Made by a program: the position numbers and the translations under genes. The notes under the pieces were generated by a model that saw only the letters and a program-made list of their open reading frames with translations, made no database searches and had not been told where the DNA came from. Of a stretch of 9,946 nt of DNA, positions 1 through 6,831 are shown piece by piece. Source of the stretch: Gammaproteobacteria bacterium (GTDB lineage Bacteria; Pseudomonadota; Gammaproteobacteria; BMS3Bbin11); assembly GCA_030597275.1 (NCBI GenBank), contig JAUVSB010000039.1:1-9946 (forward strand). Direction: 5' to 3'. Every line of letters begins with the position of its first letter. The stretch's first letter is position 1.

Positions 1-51
1 AAAGGCGAGTCAGCACATGAATTTACGCCATTGAAAACGATAGGAGCATGA
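1..51 (+). CDS. nirB: 3' end of an upstream gene, probably nitrite reductase large subunit NirB (partial)
   Basis: Frame 1 is open from the first base and stops at TGA 49-51, encoding the tail KGESAHEFTPLKTIGA. The stop lies next to the nirD start codons, so the two genes are almost certainly co-transcribed and perhaps translationally coupled. The identity as nirB is inferred from context: nirD normally follows nirB directly and NirD works only as the partner of NirB. Sixteen residues are too few to prove this from sequence. Confidence 0.5.
   Translation, partial: KGESAHEFTPLKTIGA
42..46 (+). promoter_or_regulatory. Shine-Dalgarno site that decides the nirD start
   Basis: AGGAG lies seven bases before ATG 54 but only one base before the alternative ATG 48. 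This favours the 114-residue form of NirD. The site lies inside the last codons of the upstream gene, so termination there and initiation of nirD are close together. Confidence 0.6.
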
Positions 52-53
52 AC

Positions 54-398
54 ATGAATAACGTCGCTGAAAGTGTTGAGTGGATTGAAGTTGGTAAGCT
101 TGAAGATATTCCAAAGTTGGGTTCTCGTCTGATCAAACGAGCAGAAGGGGACATTGCTGTATTTAGAAATTCAGCTAATGAAGTCTTTGCCTTGTTGAAC
201 CGTTGCCCTCATAAAGGCGGACCATTATCAGAAGGCATCGTCTACGGCAAGACAGTAACCTGCCCGATGCATAACTGGTGTATTGGTCTGAACAATGGTG
301 AAGCGGTTGCGCCTGATGAGGGCTGCGCACCAACGTACCCGATAAAGATAGAAGGCGATACAGTGTATTTGTCATTGCAACAGAGCAATGAGTGTTAA
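54..398 (+). CDS. nirD: NirD, Rieske-type small subunit of assimilatory nitrite reductase
   Basis: This is the small subunit of cytoplasmic NAD(P)H-dependent nitrite reductase, which with NirB reduces nitrite to ammonium. The 114-residue protein is one Rieske [2Fe-2S] domain. The ligand boxes read CPHKGGPL (C51, H53) and CPMHNWC (C70, H73), followed by the typical acidic stretch and a 'YPIKIEGDTVYL' ending. Length matches NirD, which is about 105-120 residues. I chose ATG 54 because the Shine-Dalgarno AGGAG (42-46) lies seven bases before it. ATG 48 would add only two residues, but it overlaps the upstream stop and sits one base from that site. The molybdenum nitrate reductase gene starts 33 bases downstream, so nitrite made by that enzyme is the likely substrate. 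All four cluster ligands are present. An isolated Rieske ferredoxin is a less likely alternative. Confidence 0.9.
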   Translation: MNNVAESVEWIEVGKLEDIPKLGSRLIKRAEGDIAVFRNSANEVFALLNRCPHKGGPLSEGIVYGKTVTCPMHNWCIGLNNGEAVAPDEGCAPTYPIKIEGDTVYLSLQQSNEC

Positions 399-431
399 TC
401 GTAAGTCCGGTTACAACAGGCGATAGAAGAA

Positions 432-2636
432 ATGTTATTTGGACGCATGCAAAAGAACCCGATCAAGATTGCCGACAAGGGCGTGGTTGAGTGGAAATAC
501 GCGGCATGCGGCTACTGCTCAACCGGTTGTTCAATTGAAGTTGGCCTAAATGAAGACGGAAAACCCGTTGCTTCACGTGGTGTTGCTGATGCCGATGTGA
601 ACCGTGGCAAGCTGTGTTTAAAAGGTATTTTTGAACATGAGCTGTTCGATTCTGCCGGACGTGGTACTGAACCCTTAATTCGTGATCAGTGGCATCAATC
701 CTGGCAGGCTACCGACTGGGACACTGTGCTGGATCGCACGCATGATGAAATCAAACGTATCCAGGAAAAATACGGGAGGGATTCCTTTGCCATAATTTCC
801 ACTGGTCAGATGCTGACCGAAGAATTCTATACCCTGGGAAAGCTAACTCGTGGGTTGATCGGCACCAATAACTACGACGGCAATACGACACTGTGCATGG
901 CCTCGGCAGTTTCCGGCTACAAACGCTCATTTGGCTCAGATGGCCCTCCTGGCTGCTATGAAGATTTTGAACATACGGATTGCCTGTTTGCCTGGGGTTC
1001 GAATTTGCCTGAGCAGCACCCGATCATCTACTGGCGCATGAAAGAGGCACAGGAAAAGTCCGGTTTCCCGTTAGTCGTGATCGATCCCCGCGTCACCATG
1101 CTGGCGCAGAATGCACATAAACATTTAGCCATTACACCAGGCACAGACGTAGTGCTGATGAATGCCATGATGCATGTCATCTTTGATCTGGGGCTGGAAG
1201 ATCGCCGCTATATTGAAGCCAATACCAACGGCATTGCTGAACTGGAAGCGGAAGTAGCCAATTACAACCCGGTGATGGCGGCAAAAATCACTGGTATTGA
1301 TGAAGACACAATAAGGGACGTGGCGAGGCTCTACGCCACGGCAGATGCCTCGATGTCTATCTGGACGATGGGTATCAATCAATCGACCCATGGGTCAGAC
1401 GGTGTGGTGGGCATCAATAACCTGTCATTGATTACTGGCAATATTGGCAAGCCCGGTGGTACCAGCCTGTCCATTACCGGCCAGTGCAATGCAATGGGTA
1501 CACGTGAATGGTCATCATGTTCCGGATTACCGAACCATCGTTATCTTGAGAATGCGGATGATCGCAAAGAAGTGGCTGAATTCTGGGGTATTGATGAGGA
1601 GTTTTTCCCTAAAAAGAGAGGCATGTTCCAGACTGATATCTATCACGCAATCGAGACAGGTCAGATAAAGGGTCTATGGTTGATTGCAACCAACCCGCTG
1701 TCCTCACTGCCCGATACGGCTCGTGTGCGCAAGGCGATGGAAAGTCTCGAGTTTTGTGTGGTTCAAGACTGTTATGAGGACACCGAAAGTGCTCAGTATG
1801 CCCATGTTTTTCTACCCGCAGGTACCTGGGCTGAAAAAGAAGGGGTGATGACCAATACTGAACGACGCATCAATCTGGTCAAAGCTATCTCATCTCCTCC
1901 AGGGCAGGCCAGACCTGATCTGTGGATATTTAATCAGATGGCTAAACGATTTAATCAGGATGATCAGGTCTCCTTCCCAGACAAGGCAGCAGATATCTTT
2001 CTTGAAATGACCGAGCTATCTAAAGGCCGGCTGGCCGACATTACTGGCATGAATCACGAGCTGATAGAAAAGAACCGTGGTATCCAGTGGCCATACACAG
2101 GAGATCAGGTCGAAAGAGGTGAAGCACCACCCAGCGGTGGAAAACGTCTATACACCAAAGATGCTACTTTCAGGTATGCAGATGGCAAAGCAAAATTAAT
2201 CCCACTACCATTCATTGACAACAATGAAGTGCCCGATGAAAAGTTTCCTTACTGGCTCAATACCGGTCGCTTGATCGAGCATTGGCATGGCCGTTCGAAG
2301 ACCGGCAAGATCGGTGACAATAACAAGTACAGTCCTGTCCCCTTTATAGAAATTAACCCCGATGCAGCTAGTGAGCTAGGCATAAACCGCGGTGATTATG
2401 TACGGCTGGTATCCAGACGTTCAGATGCAGTCGTCATTGCTATGCCGACACAGCGTGTCAGCAAGAACAGCGTATTCCTCCCCTTTCACTTTCATGATTG
2501 TGCCAATCGCCTGACCCTGGGTTTACTGGATCCTCATTCACGGCAGCCGGCCTACAAGCAATCTGCAGTCAGGATTGAGAGGATTGAGGATCAGAAGGCT
2601 GCGGCAAAATTGAGTATGGAGATGAGGACGTTTTAA
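432..2636 (+). CDS. nasA: Assimilatory nitrate reductase, molybdopterin catalytic subunit (NasA/NarB type)
   Basis: This protein reduces nitrate to nitrite at a Mo-bis(molybdopterin guanine dinucleotide) centre. The N-terminal [4Fe-4S] motif is C26-x2-C29-x3-C33-x28-C62, with K60 beside the last cysteine. The predicted Mo ligand is C155 in LCMASAVSGYK, the box seen in NarB/NasA enzymes; NarG has Asp and DmsA has Ser at this place. Further family landmarks are SDGPPGCYED, DPRVTMLAQNAHKHLAI, GINQSTHGSDGV, GKPGGTSLSITGQCNAMG and a C-terminal dinucleotide-binding domain from about residue 605 with NTGR. The 734 residues resemble cyanobacterial NarB (about 730). The protein lacks the extra C-terminal [2Fe-2S] domain of longer NasA enzymes. 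No twin-arginine signal is present, so the active site should be cytoplasmic. NirD lies upstream and a fused Fe-S/membrane subunit downstream. The start has only a weak AGAAGAA purine stretch before it; ATG 447 is an alternative. A formate dehydrogenase is less likely given the nitrate-reductase boxes and nirD. Confidence 0.88.
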   Translation: MLFGRMQKNPIKIADKGVVEWKYAACGYCSTGCSIEVGLNEDGKPVASRGVADADVNRGKLCLKGIFEHELFDSAGRGTEPLIRDQWHQSWQATDWDTVLDRTHDEIKRIQEKYGRDSFAIISTGQMLTEEFYTLGKLTRGLIGTNNYDGNTTLCMASAVSGYKRSFGSDGPPGCYEDFEHTDCLFAWGSNLPEQHPIIYWRMKEAQEKSGFPLVVIDPRVTMLAQNAHKHLAITPGTDVVLMNAMMHVIFDLGLEDRRYIEANTNGIAELEAEVANYNPVMAAKITGIDEDTIRDVARLYATADASMSIWTMGINQSTHGSDGVVGINNLSLITGNIGKPGGTSLSITGQCNAMGTREWSSCSGLPNHRYLENADDRKEVAEFWGIDEEFFPKKRGMFQTDIYHAIETGQIKGLWLIATNPLSSLPDTARVRKAMESLEFCVVQDCYEDTESAQYAHVFLPAGTWAEKEGVMTNTERRINLVKAISSPPGQARPDLWIFNQMAKRFNQDDQVSFPDKAADIFLEMTELSKGRLADITGMNHELIEKNRGIQWPYTGDQVERGEAPPSGGKRLYTKDATFRYADGKAKLIPLPFIDNNEVPDEKFPYWLNTGRLIEHWHGRSKTGKIGDNNKYSPVPFIEINPDAASELGINRGDYVRLVSRRSDAVVIAMPTQRVSKNSVFLPFHFHDCANRLTLGLLDPHSRQPAYKQSAVRIERIEDQKAAAKLSMEMRTF

Positions 2637-2645
2637 TTATTTAGT

Positions 2646-2673
2646 GTTACGTATTACGTGTTATGTATTACGT
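2646..2673 (+). repeat. Four tandem heptamers (RTTAYGT) between the nitrate reductase genes
   Basis: Four seven-base units lie head to tail in the 65-base gap: GTTACGT, ATTACGT, GTTATGT, ATTACGT. Equivalently, a 14-base unit is present twice (2645-2658 and 2659-2672) with one C/T difference. The outer edges also form an inverted pair, TTACGTA (2648-2654) and TACGTAA (2669-2675). Short heptameric tandem repeats are known between genes in many bacteria; no function is shown here. Confidence 0.8.
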
Positions 2674-2701
2674 AAAAACCTGAACTGTAAATCAAAAAAT
2701 T

Positions 2702-4594
2702 ATGTATCAAATACGTGACAATGAACCTGACTACGCGCTACTGAACGATAAAGATTCTCAGGAGATAAACCGCTATGGCCTGCGTATCGATACTGTATCA
2801 GAAGGTGATGCCTTATACGGCAGCAGTCTAAATATTAATAATGATGCAGAAGTGGGTGACAACCCCAACCGTTACAAGCAGCATGGGTTTTTCTTTAATG
2901 CCGATAACTGCATTGCCTGCCATGCCTGTGAAGCGGCGTGCAGTGAGAAGAATGATAACCCTGCACATATTGCCTTTCGTTCAGTGGGTTTCGTTGAAGG
3001 CGGCACCTACCCTGATTACCAGCGTCTGAACATCTCAATGGCATGTAATCATTGTGATGACCCGGTCTGTCTTAAGGGTTGTCCGACGCGTGCGTATACA
3101 AAATTTGCCGAATACGGTGCAGTGTTACAGGACCCGGATATTTGTTTTGGTTGTGGCTATTGCACCTGGGTGTGCCCTTATAATGCGCCGCAGCTTGACC
3201 CGGTAGCAGGGACGGTATCCAAGTGCAACATGTGTGTCGACAGGCTGGAAGTGGGTTTGAAACCTTCCTGTGTTGCTGCATGTCTTGGCAATGCACTCGA
3301 CTTTGGTGTAATCGAAAATATTCCCGAAGGCCGGTCACAGGCAAACAGTGAGATACCGGGCTTTCCGCGTACTGACATTACCCATCCGAACATCCGCTTT
3401 CAGCAGACACGCACCACGCAGCGTGATATGAAAAGGGTAGATAGTACGGCCCTGAAATATCATCGCAGTAAAAATGGTGGTGATTTTCAGCCTGCTGTTG
3501 ATCCCAAGCATGGTTTCAAGCGAGAGTGGAATCTGAAAAAATTACTGGGCTCGCATGAAAATGCACACATCGCCTTTACTCTCAGTGCGCAGGCGGTGAT
3601 GGGAGCATTTGTGCTTTTGCTCGCAGGATCCTGGGGCCTGGTTGATTCTATGGCTCACTTTACAGATAGCAATGGCTATCTTCCAATGTTGGGTTTAAGT
3701 CTTTTAATTATGGGCTTTGGTTTATTTAAACTGAACATGCACCTGGGTAAGCCACACCGTTTTTATCGGGGTTTTTATAATCTGCGCTGGTCACCGGTCA
3801 GTCGAGAGATCGCCGGGGTGTCATTATTCTTTACCGGTCTTGCAGGTTTTGCCTTTTTTGCTCTCTTCACTGGTGGTTTAGCCTCACTCATGAGCAGTCT
3901 GTTTGGCCTTTTAGGTCTTACTGGTGCAGTGATAGGTGGTTATTTTATGTATAAGCTGTACCGGATCCCAGCTCGCCCATTCTGGAATCACTGGCATACG
4001 GGTGCGAGCTTTTTGAGTACGGGATTAACTCTGGGCCCAATACTAAGATCACTGGTAGCATTGTTGTTCGGTACGATGTCAATAGAGCTGGCAGCTGTAC
4101 TGGCGGGCCTTATTGCAGCAGGTTTGTTACTGGAAATGTTCGCGCTGGTATTTCATGCACATGATATGAAGAAAAATGGTGACGAAGGTGCAGCGTCTCA
4201 TTATGAACAGATAACTACATACGCTTATCCCTACTGGTTAAGAAATATCCTGTTGCTGGCGGGTTTCATCCTGGCCGCAGGTATTGTCCTTACATCCGCT
4301 ACGGGCCCGTTTGTATTTGGGCTGCTGTCGATAAAGGTGTTATCTGCTGCAATTATTGGTCGTGCGTTGTTCTATGTTCTGGTGATACCTACGACCATGC
4401 CAGGTGCTTTTTTCTGGCGTAACAAGGGGTTTGTCGAACACGCACGTGATACCGGTCTCGCCGACATGCCACAGGTCGGCGTGGTGTACGAAGGCCATCA
4501 TGCCTTTAATATGAAAGAGTTCCTTTCTACGATTCGAAACACTAGCGTTGAGGAAGTGTTGGGGCAGCTAAGGGCAATAGTTAGCTGGAAGTAA
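2702..4594 (+). CDS. Fused DmsB-like four-[4Fe-4S] electron-transfer subunit and DmsC-like quinol-oxidising membrane anchor
   Basis: This protein is predicted to take electrons from the quinol pool and pass them through iron-sulfur clusters to the preceding nitrate reductase. Residues 65-200 form a DmsB/NrfC-like ferredoxin domain with sixteen cysteines in four groups: C70/73/76/80, C115/118/123/127, C148/151/154/158 and C175/178/190/194. A linker of about 85 residues follows. Residues 287-575 are very hydrophobic, with about eight predicted helices near 288-310, 326-346, 367-391, 397-417, 435-455, 462-485, 512-533 and 537-563, as in DmsC. The segment LGKPHRFYRGFYNLRWSPVSREI region (about 348-370) is the DmsC signature. 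In E. coli DmsB and DmsC are separate proteins of about 205 and 287 residues; here they are one chain. No signal peptide precedes the cluster domain, so it should face the cytoplasm beside the catalytic subunit. The start has no clear Shine-Dalgarno site, only an A/T-rich leader, and no other in-frame start lies upstream before the TGA at 2681. That nitrate reductase is the partner is inferred from adjacency. Confidence 0.87.
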   Translation: MYQIRDNEPDYALLNDKDSQEINRYGLRIDTVSEGDALYGSSLNINNDAEVGDNPNRYKQHGFFFNADNCIACHACEAACSEKNDNPAHIAFRSVGFVEGGTYPDYQRLNISMACNHCDDPVCLKGCPTRAYTKFAEYGAVLQDPDICFGCGYCTWVCPYNAPQLDPVAGTVSKCNMCVDRLEVGLKPSCVAACLGNALDFGVIENIPEGRSQANSEIPGFPRTDITHPNIRFQQTRTTQRDMKRVDSTALKYHRSKNGGDFQPAVDPKHGFKREWNLKKLLGSHENAHIAFTLSAQAVMGAFVLLLAGSWGLVDSMAHFTDSNGYLPMLGLSLLIMGFGLFKLNMHLGKPHRFYRGFYNLRWSPVSREIAGVSLFFTGLAGFAFFALFTGGLASLMSSLFGLLGLTGAVIGGYFMYKLYRIPARPFWNHWHTGASFLSTGLTLGPILRSLVALLFGTMSIELAAVLAGLIAAGLLLEMFALVFHAHDMKKNGDEGAASHYEQITTYAYPYWLRNILLLAGFILAAGIVLTSATGPFVFGLLSIKVLSAAIIGRALFYVLVIPTTMPGAFFWRNKGFVEHARDTGLADMPQVGVVYEGHHAFNMKEFLSTIRNTSVEEVLGQLRAIVSWK

Positions 4595-4602
4595 AAAATG
4601 GG

Positions 4603-4618
4603 AGTTTGTTTACAAACT
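4603..4618 (+). terminator. Weak A/T-rich hairpin just after the nitrate operon
   Basis: AGTTTG (4603-4608) and CAAACT (4613-4618) are perfectly complementary around a four-base TTTA loop, nine bases after the stop codon at 4594. The stem is A/T-rich and no T-run follows, so it is at best a weak terminator or an mRNA 3'-end structure. Confidence 0.25.
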
Positions 4619-4632
4619 TACTACATCCAGAA

Positions 4633-4658
4633 GTCATTCCGGTGCATGCTGGAATGAC
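4633..4658. repeat. Palindromic hairpin element (GTCATTCC...GGAATGAC) between convergent genes
   Basis: The arms GTCATTCC (4633-4640) and GGAATGAC (4651-4658) pair perfectly. On the plus-strand RNA the stem extends by three pairs including two G-U wobbles, giving about eleven pairs around a GCAT tetraloop. It lies in the 72-base gap between converging genes, where bidirectional terminators and REP-like intergenic palindromes often sit. No T-run follows on either strand, so a dispersed palindromic repeat is at least as likely as an intrinsic terminator. Confidence 0.6.
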
Positions 4659-4666
4659 GGAGCATG

Positions 4667-5227
4667 TCAGGGGAAGGTGTGAGTAGCAATATCCACGGCC
4701 TTATCCTGACCCATCACCACCCAGCGCGGTGTAGAGGGACCTGTACCAGCTTTCTTTAGCCCCGGTTGGGAGCTGGTTACTTCTTCCAGGATTTTTTTCT
4801 GTTCCTTGTCGAGGTCAACAAAAAACACATGCCTGCCTTCATTTAGATCAACTTCAAACCTTTTGAAATCTTTATGCGGTGTTTGTATACCGTGGTAGCC
4901 GCCAAACCATGTGCTAAAACCAAAGAGAACAACAGCGAGAAACAGAAACGGGGTCCATGTGTAGGTCTCAGTCAGGTTTGAGTATTCACCAATAGCCAGT
5001 GTTGCAATTGCCAGAATAAACCCGACGACCGCGCCAAGCATAGTGCCGTGTACAACATCAAACTTCAGCACGGATTCAATATTGTGCAAATGTTCATGTG
5101 TTTCCACGCCAGCATCGTCTTTACTTAGAACATGGATTTGCGAGCGAAGCACACCCCGGTCCTCCAACTTCTGCTCAAGACTATCCAGATCATCCAGGTT
5201 ATCACTAATAAAATAATGCCTTTTCAT
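4667..5227 (-). CDS. Conserved two-helix membrane protein of unknown function (DUF1269-like)
   Basis: The 186-residue protein starts with a soluble segment MKRHYFISDNLDDLDSLEQKLEDRG, then SQIHVLSKDDAGVETHEHLHNIESVL. Two predicted membrane helices follow at about 62-80 and 91-109, and a soluble tail with a second alpha/beta-looking piece at about 122-150 (KRFEVDLNEGRHVFFVDLD). I recognise the N-terminal pattern from a conserved gammaproteobacterial family that databases label variously as DUF1269, putative magnesium transporter or NAD/FAD-utilising enzyme; none of these names rests on evidence visible here, so no function is assigned. The start is firm: AGGAGG (5240-5235 on the minus strand) lies seven bases before the ATG. 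It is transcribed divergently from the MscS-type gene and has its own promoter. The central helices resemble a glycine-zipper-type hairpin only loosely. Confidence 0.75.
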   Translation of the reverse strand: MKRHYFISDNLDDLDSLEQKLEDRGVLRSQIHVLSKDDAGVETHEHLHNIESVLKFDVVHGTMLGAVVGFILAIATLAIGEYSNLTETYTWTPFLFLAVVLFGFSTWFGGYHGIQTPHKDFKRFEVDLNEGRHVFFVDLDKEQKKILEEVTSSQPGLKKAGTGPSTPRWVVMGQDKAVDIATHTFP

Positions 5228-5234
5228 GGCCTAT

Positions 5235-5240
5235 CCTCCT
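5235..5240 (-). promoter_or_regulatory. Strong Shine-Dalgarno site of the two-helix membrane protein
   Basis: Read on the minus strand this is AGGAGG, seven bases before the ATG at 5227-5225. It is the best ribosome binding site in the window and fixes the start. Confidence 0.75.
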
Positions 5241-5299
5241 AAAAAACACCTTAAATGTCATGTTGACTATCTGCTCAATGAGATTCAGTCGTATTTACA

Positions 5300-5328
5300 T
5301 CTATACACTTCGACATCCAATTTGTCAA
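5300..5328 (-). promoter_or_regulatory. Candidate sigma70 promoter for the minus-strand two-helix protein
   Basis: On the minus strand a perfect -35 box TTGACA (5328-5323) is followed by a 17-base spacer and a -10 box TATAGA (5305-5300). Transcription would start near 5293, giving a leader of about 65 bases before the ATG. The -35 and spacing are ideal; the -10 matches four of six consensus bases. Confidence 0.55.
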
Positions 5329-5379
5329 AAAGTTTATTAATATGGTCAGGTATTATTTTTATGAGGATGGTCGGCACTG

Positions 5380-5407
5380 TTCACAGCGGAATTTATACTG
5401 CTATGAT
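5380..5407 (+). promoter_or_regulatory. Candidate sigma70 promoter for the MscS-family gene
   Basis: TTCACA (5380-5385) and TATGAT (5402-5407) each differ from consensus by one base and are separated by 16 bases. Transcription would begin near 5414, about 60 bases before the ATG at 5474. The remainder of the 246-base intergenic region holds the divergent promoter and no supported gene. Confidence 0.5.
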
Positions 5408-5473
5408 GCGTCCAGGGTATCTCTACAAAGTAGATTACCAATCGTCATTTAATTATCAAGGGTTTTTGAAAGC

Positions 5474-6283
5474 ATGACCGGAACAGAAGAAATTGTGAGT
5501 CAGTTATCAGGGTATGGTTCCTTAATTATCAACAGCCTGTATTTTATGATTTCAGGCATGCTGGTGATCTTTGTGCTGTACAAGTTTGCGAATCTCTTTC
5601 TCAATCGCTTTCTGATTCTGAATTCAAAAGGCAAAAGATTGAAGATGGTGATCTTTGGTACTCTTTATATGCTGGTTTTTGTCATTACGGCATTATTGGT
5701 TCTTAAGCGTCTTGGTTACGATGTTTCAGCTGTCGGACAACTGGCAATTTTGATTGTACTCATCGGCGCTGTGGTTGCCTTTTTACTTGTTCCGTTTTTG
5801 CCAAAATTACCGTTTGTTATTGGAAATATGGTTGAGATCAACGGCGTCCTGGGAATCGTTGATAGTATTTCCGCTTACTATTCACATCTGCGGACACTGG
5901 ACGGTAAAATTGTCTACATCCCGAATGCACTGGTGATGGCAAGCCGAATAGTTAATTACCACCAGACGCCGAATCGTCGTGTCGAGCTAAAATTGAGTGT
6001 GGGGGTGGATTGTGACCTGGCCTTATGCAAGAAATTTCTATTTGAAATAATGAGCGCGGATGACCGGGTGCTGTCAGATCCTGCCCCAGCTGTTTTTGTT
6101 CTGGATGCCAATGCAGCAGGAGTAGAAATGGTCGGATTTTGCTGGGTAAGCAATGATGACTGGTTCCCCACCCGCAGTGACTTATGGTTGCTGGTCGTTG
6201 ACAAGTTCCAGAATGACCCGGCAGTTAATCTCTCTCTTGATAAGCAGGAAGTGCTGTTAAGTGGGGAAGTTGGTAAGTCGTAG
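5474..6283 (+). CDS. Small MscS-family mechanosensitive ion channel
   Basis: The 269-residue inner-membrane protein has the layout of small-conductance mechanosensitive channels, which open under membrane tension to release solutes on hypo-osmotic shock. Three hydrophobic helices lie at about 16-44, 57-78 and 86-109. The beta domain follows with VIGNMVEINGVLGIVDSI and LRTLDGKIVYIPNALVMASRIVNY (about 115-162), which match the MscS pattern 'G..V...G..G.V..I....T..R..DG....PN'. The C-terminal alpha/beta domain covers about 167-262. The length is close to E. coli MscS (286). The pore-lining third helix is atypical: in place of the alternating Ala/Gly stretch and GLSN-type motif it ends in LVPFLPKLPF, with P107, P110 and P113. 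Gating or selectivity may therefore differ. The start is preceded only by a weak GAAAG. The upstream gene is divergent, so this is a single-gene unit; it converges with the PqiA-like gene after 32 bases. Confidence 0.85.
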   Translation: MTGTEEIVSQLSGYGSLIINSLYFMISGMLVIFVLYKFANLFLNRFLILNSKGKRLKMVIFGTLYMLVFVITALLVLKRLGYDVSAVGQLAILIVLIGAVVAFLLVPFLPKLPFVIGNMVEINGVLGIVDSISAYYSHLRTLDGKIVYIPNALVMASRIVNYHQTPNRRVELKLSVGVDCDLALCKKFLFEIMSADDRVLSDPAPAVFVLDANAAGVEMVGFCWVSNDDWFPTRSDLWLLVVDKFQNDPAVNLSLDKQEVLLSGEVGKS

Positions 6284-6315
6284 GTCAAAGGCCAAAAATT
6301 TATAAGAACTGCGAC

Positions 6316-6831
6316 TTAAGACTCAAGACTTTTTTCAAGATCCTTTTTAGCAATGCTATTGATGATTGCAGTGCATACCATAATTAGTAGACCTGCACCT
6401 GTGTACATGTATATACCATAGTGAACCTGGACGGTTGCCAGCACACCAAGTTTTACGATTACCAGCAGCAAGGCAACGACAAACACATCAAGCATGGACC
6501 ATTTCCCATAATGTGAAATCCAGTTCATGAAGTGTTGCAGCTGCTGGCTATTGCTAGATTCTGCATGCCAGAATCTGAATAATAAAATAAGCTTGGCAAC
6601 AGGTAACACTATGCTAAAGATTAGCAGAATGAGGAATAACAGGTACTGACCATCAGTGAACAGTTGGAGGGTGCCCGCAAATAGGGAAAAGCTATTTTCT
6701 ACCCAGACGAATTTAGACACAGTCATCATGGGTGCGAAGATACCGACCAGCAAAAGTATGGCAGACAGTAGCAACGTGAACAGAATGAAAATATTCTTCT
6801 GAGGGTGTCTGCTTGCGAGGTTAGATGACAT
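6316..6831 (-). CDS. Single-domain PqiA-family (paraquat-inducible protein A) inner-membrane protein
   Basis: The 171-residue protein has four predicted helices at about 13-34, 62-85, 115-135 and 140-160. The box HYGKWSMLDVFVVALLLVIVKLG (about 107-129) is the hallmark of the PqiA domain. E. coli PqiA is over 400 residues with two such domains and cysteine-containing segments, and acts with the MCE protein PqiB in envelope lipid transport. This copy has only one domain, no CxxC pair and just one cysteine, and no MCE or pqiB gene is beside it. It follows ubiB by 42 bases on the same strand and may be co-transcribed. The start is uncertain because no Shine-Dalgarno sequence is seen before ATG 6831, yet the first helix requires a start near there. 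A role in envelope maintenance is inferred from the family only. Confidence 0.78.
   Translation of the reverse strand: MSSNLASRHPQKNIFILFTLLLSAILLLVGIFAPMMTVSKFVWVENSFSLFAGTLQLFTDGQYLLFLILLIFSIVLPVAKLILLFRFWHAESSNSQQLQHFMNWISHYGKWSMLDVFVVALLLVIVKLGVLATVQVHYGIYMYTGAGLLIMVCTAIINSIAKKDLEKSLES

Noticed and set aside
3072..3393. Minus-strand open frames opposite the iron-sulfur cluster region.
   Set aside because: They lie antisense to the cysteine motifs of the DmsB-like domain and have no start signals; they reflect the composition of the real gene.
5226..5477. An 83-codon plus-strand open frame (MAYPPKKHLKC...) in the divergent intergenic region.
   Set aside because: Its ATG overlaps the start codon of the minus-strand gene, it has no ribosome site, its composition looks random, and it runs across both candidate promoters. 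I treat the region as regulatory.
6284..6315. Possible terminator between the MscS-type and PqiA-like genes.
   Set aside because: Only a four-pair GGTC/GGCC stem with a wobble is present, followed by a short A-rich run on the plus strand; there is no T-run, so no terminator is supported in this 32-base gap.
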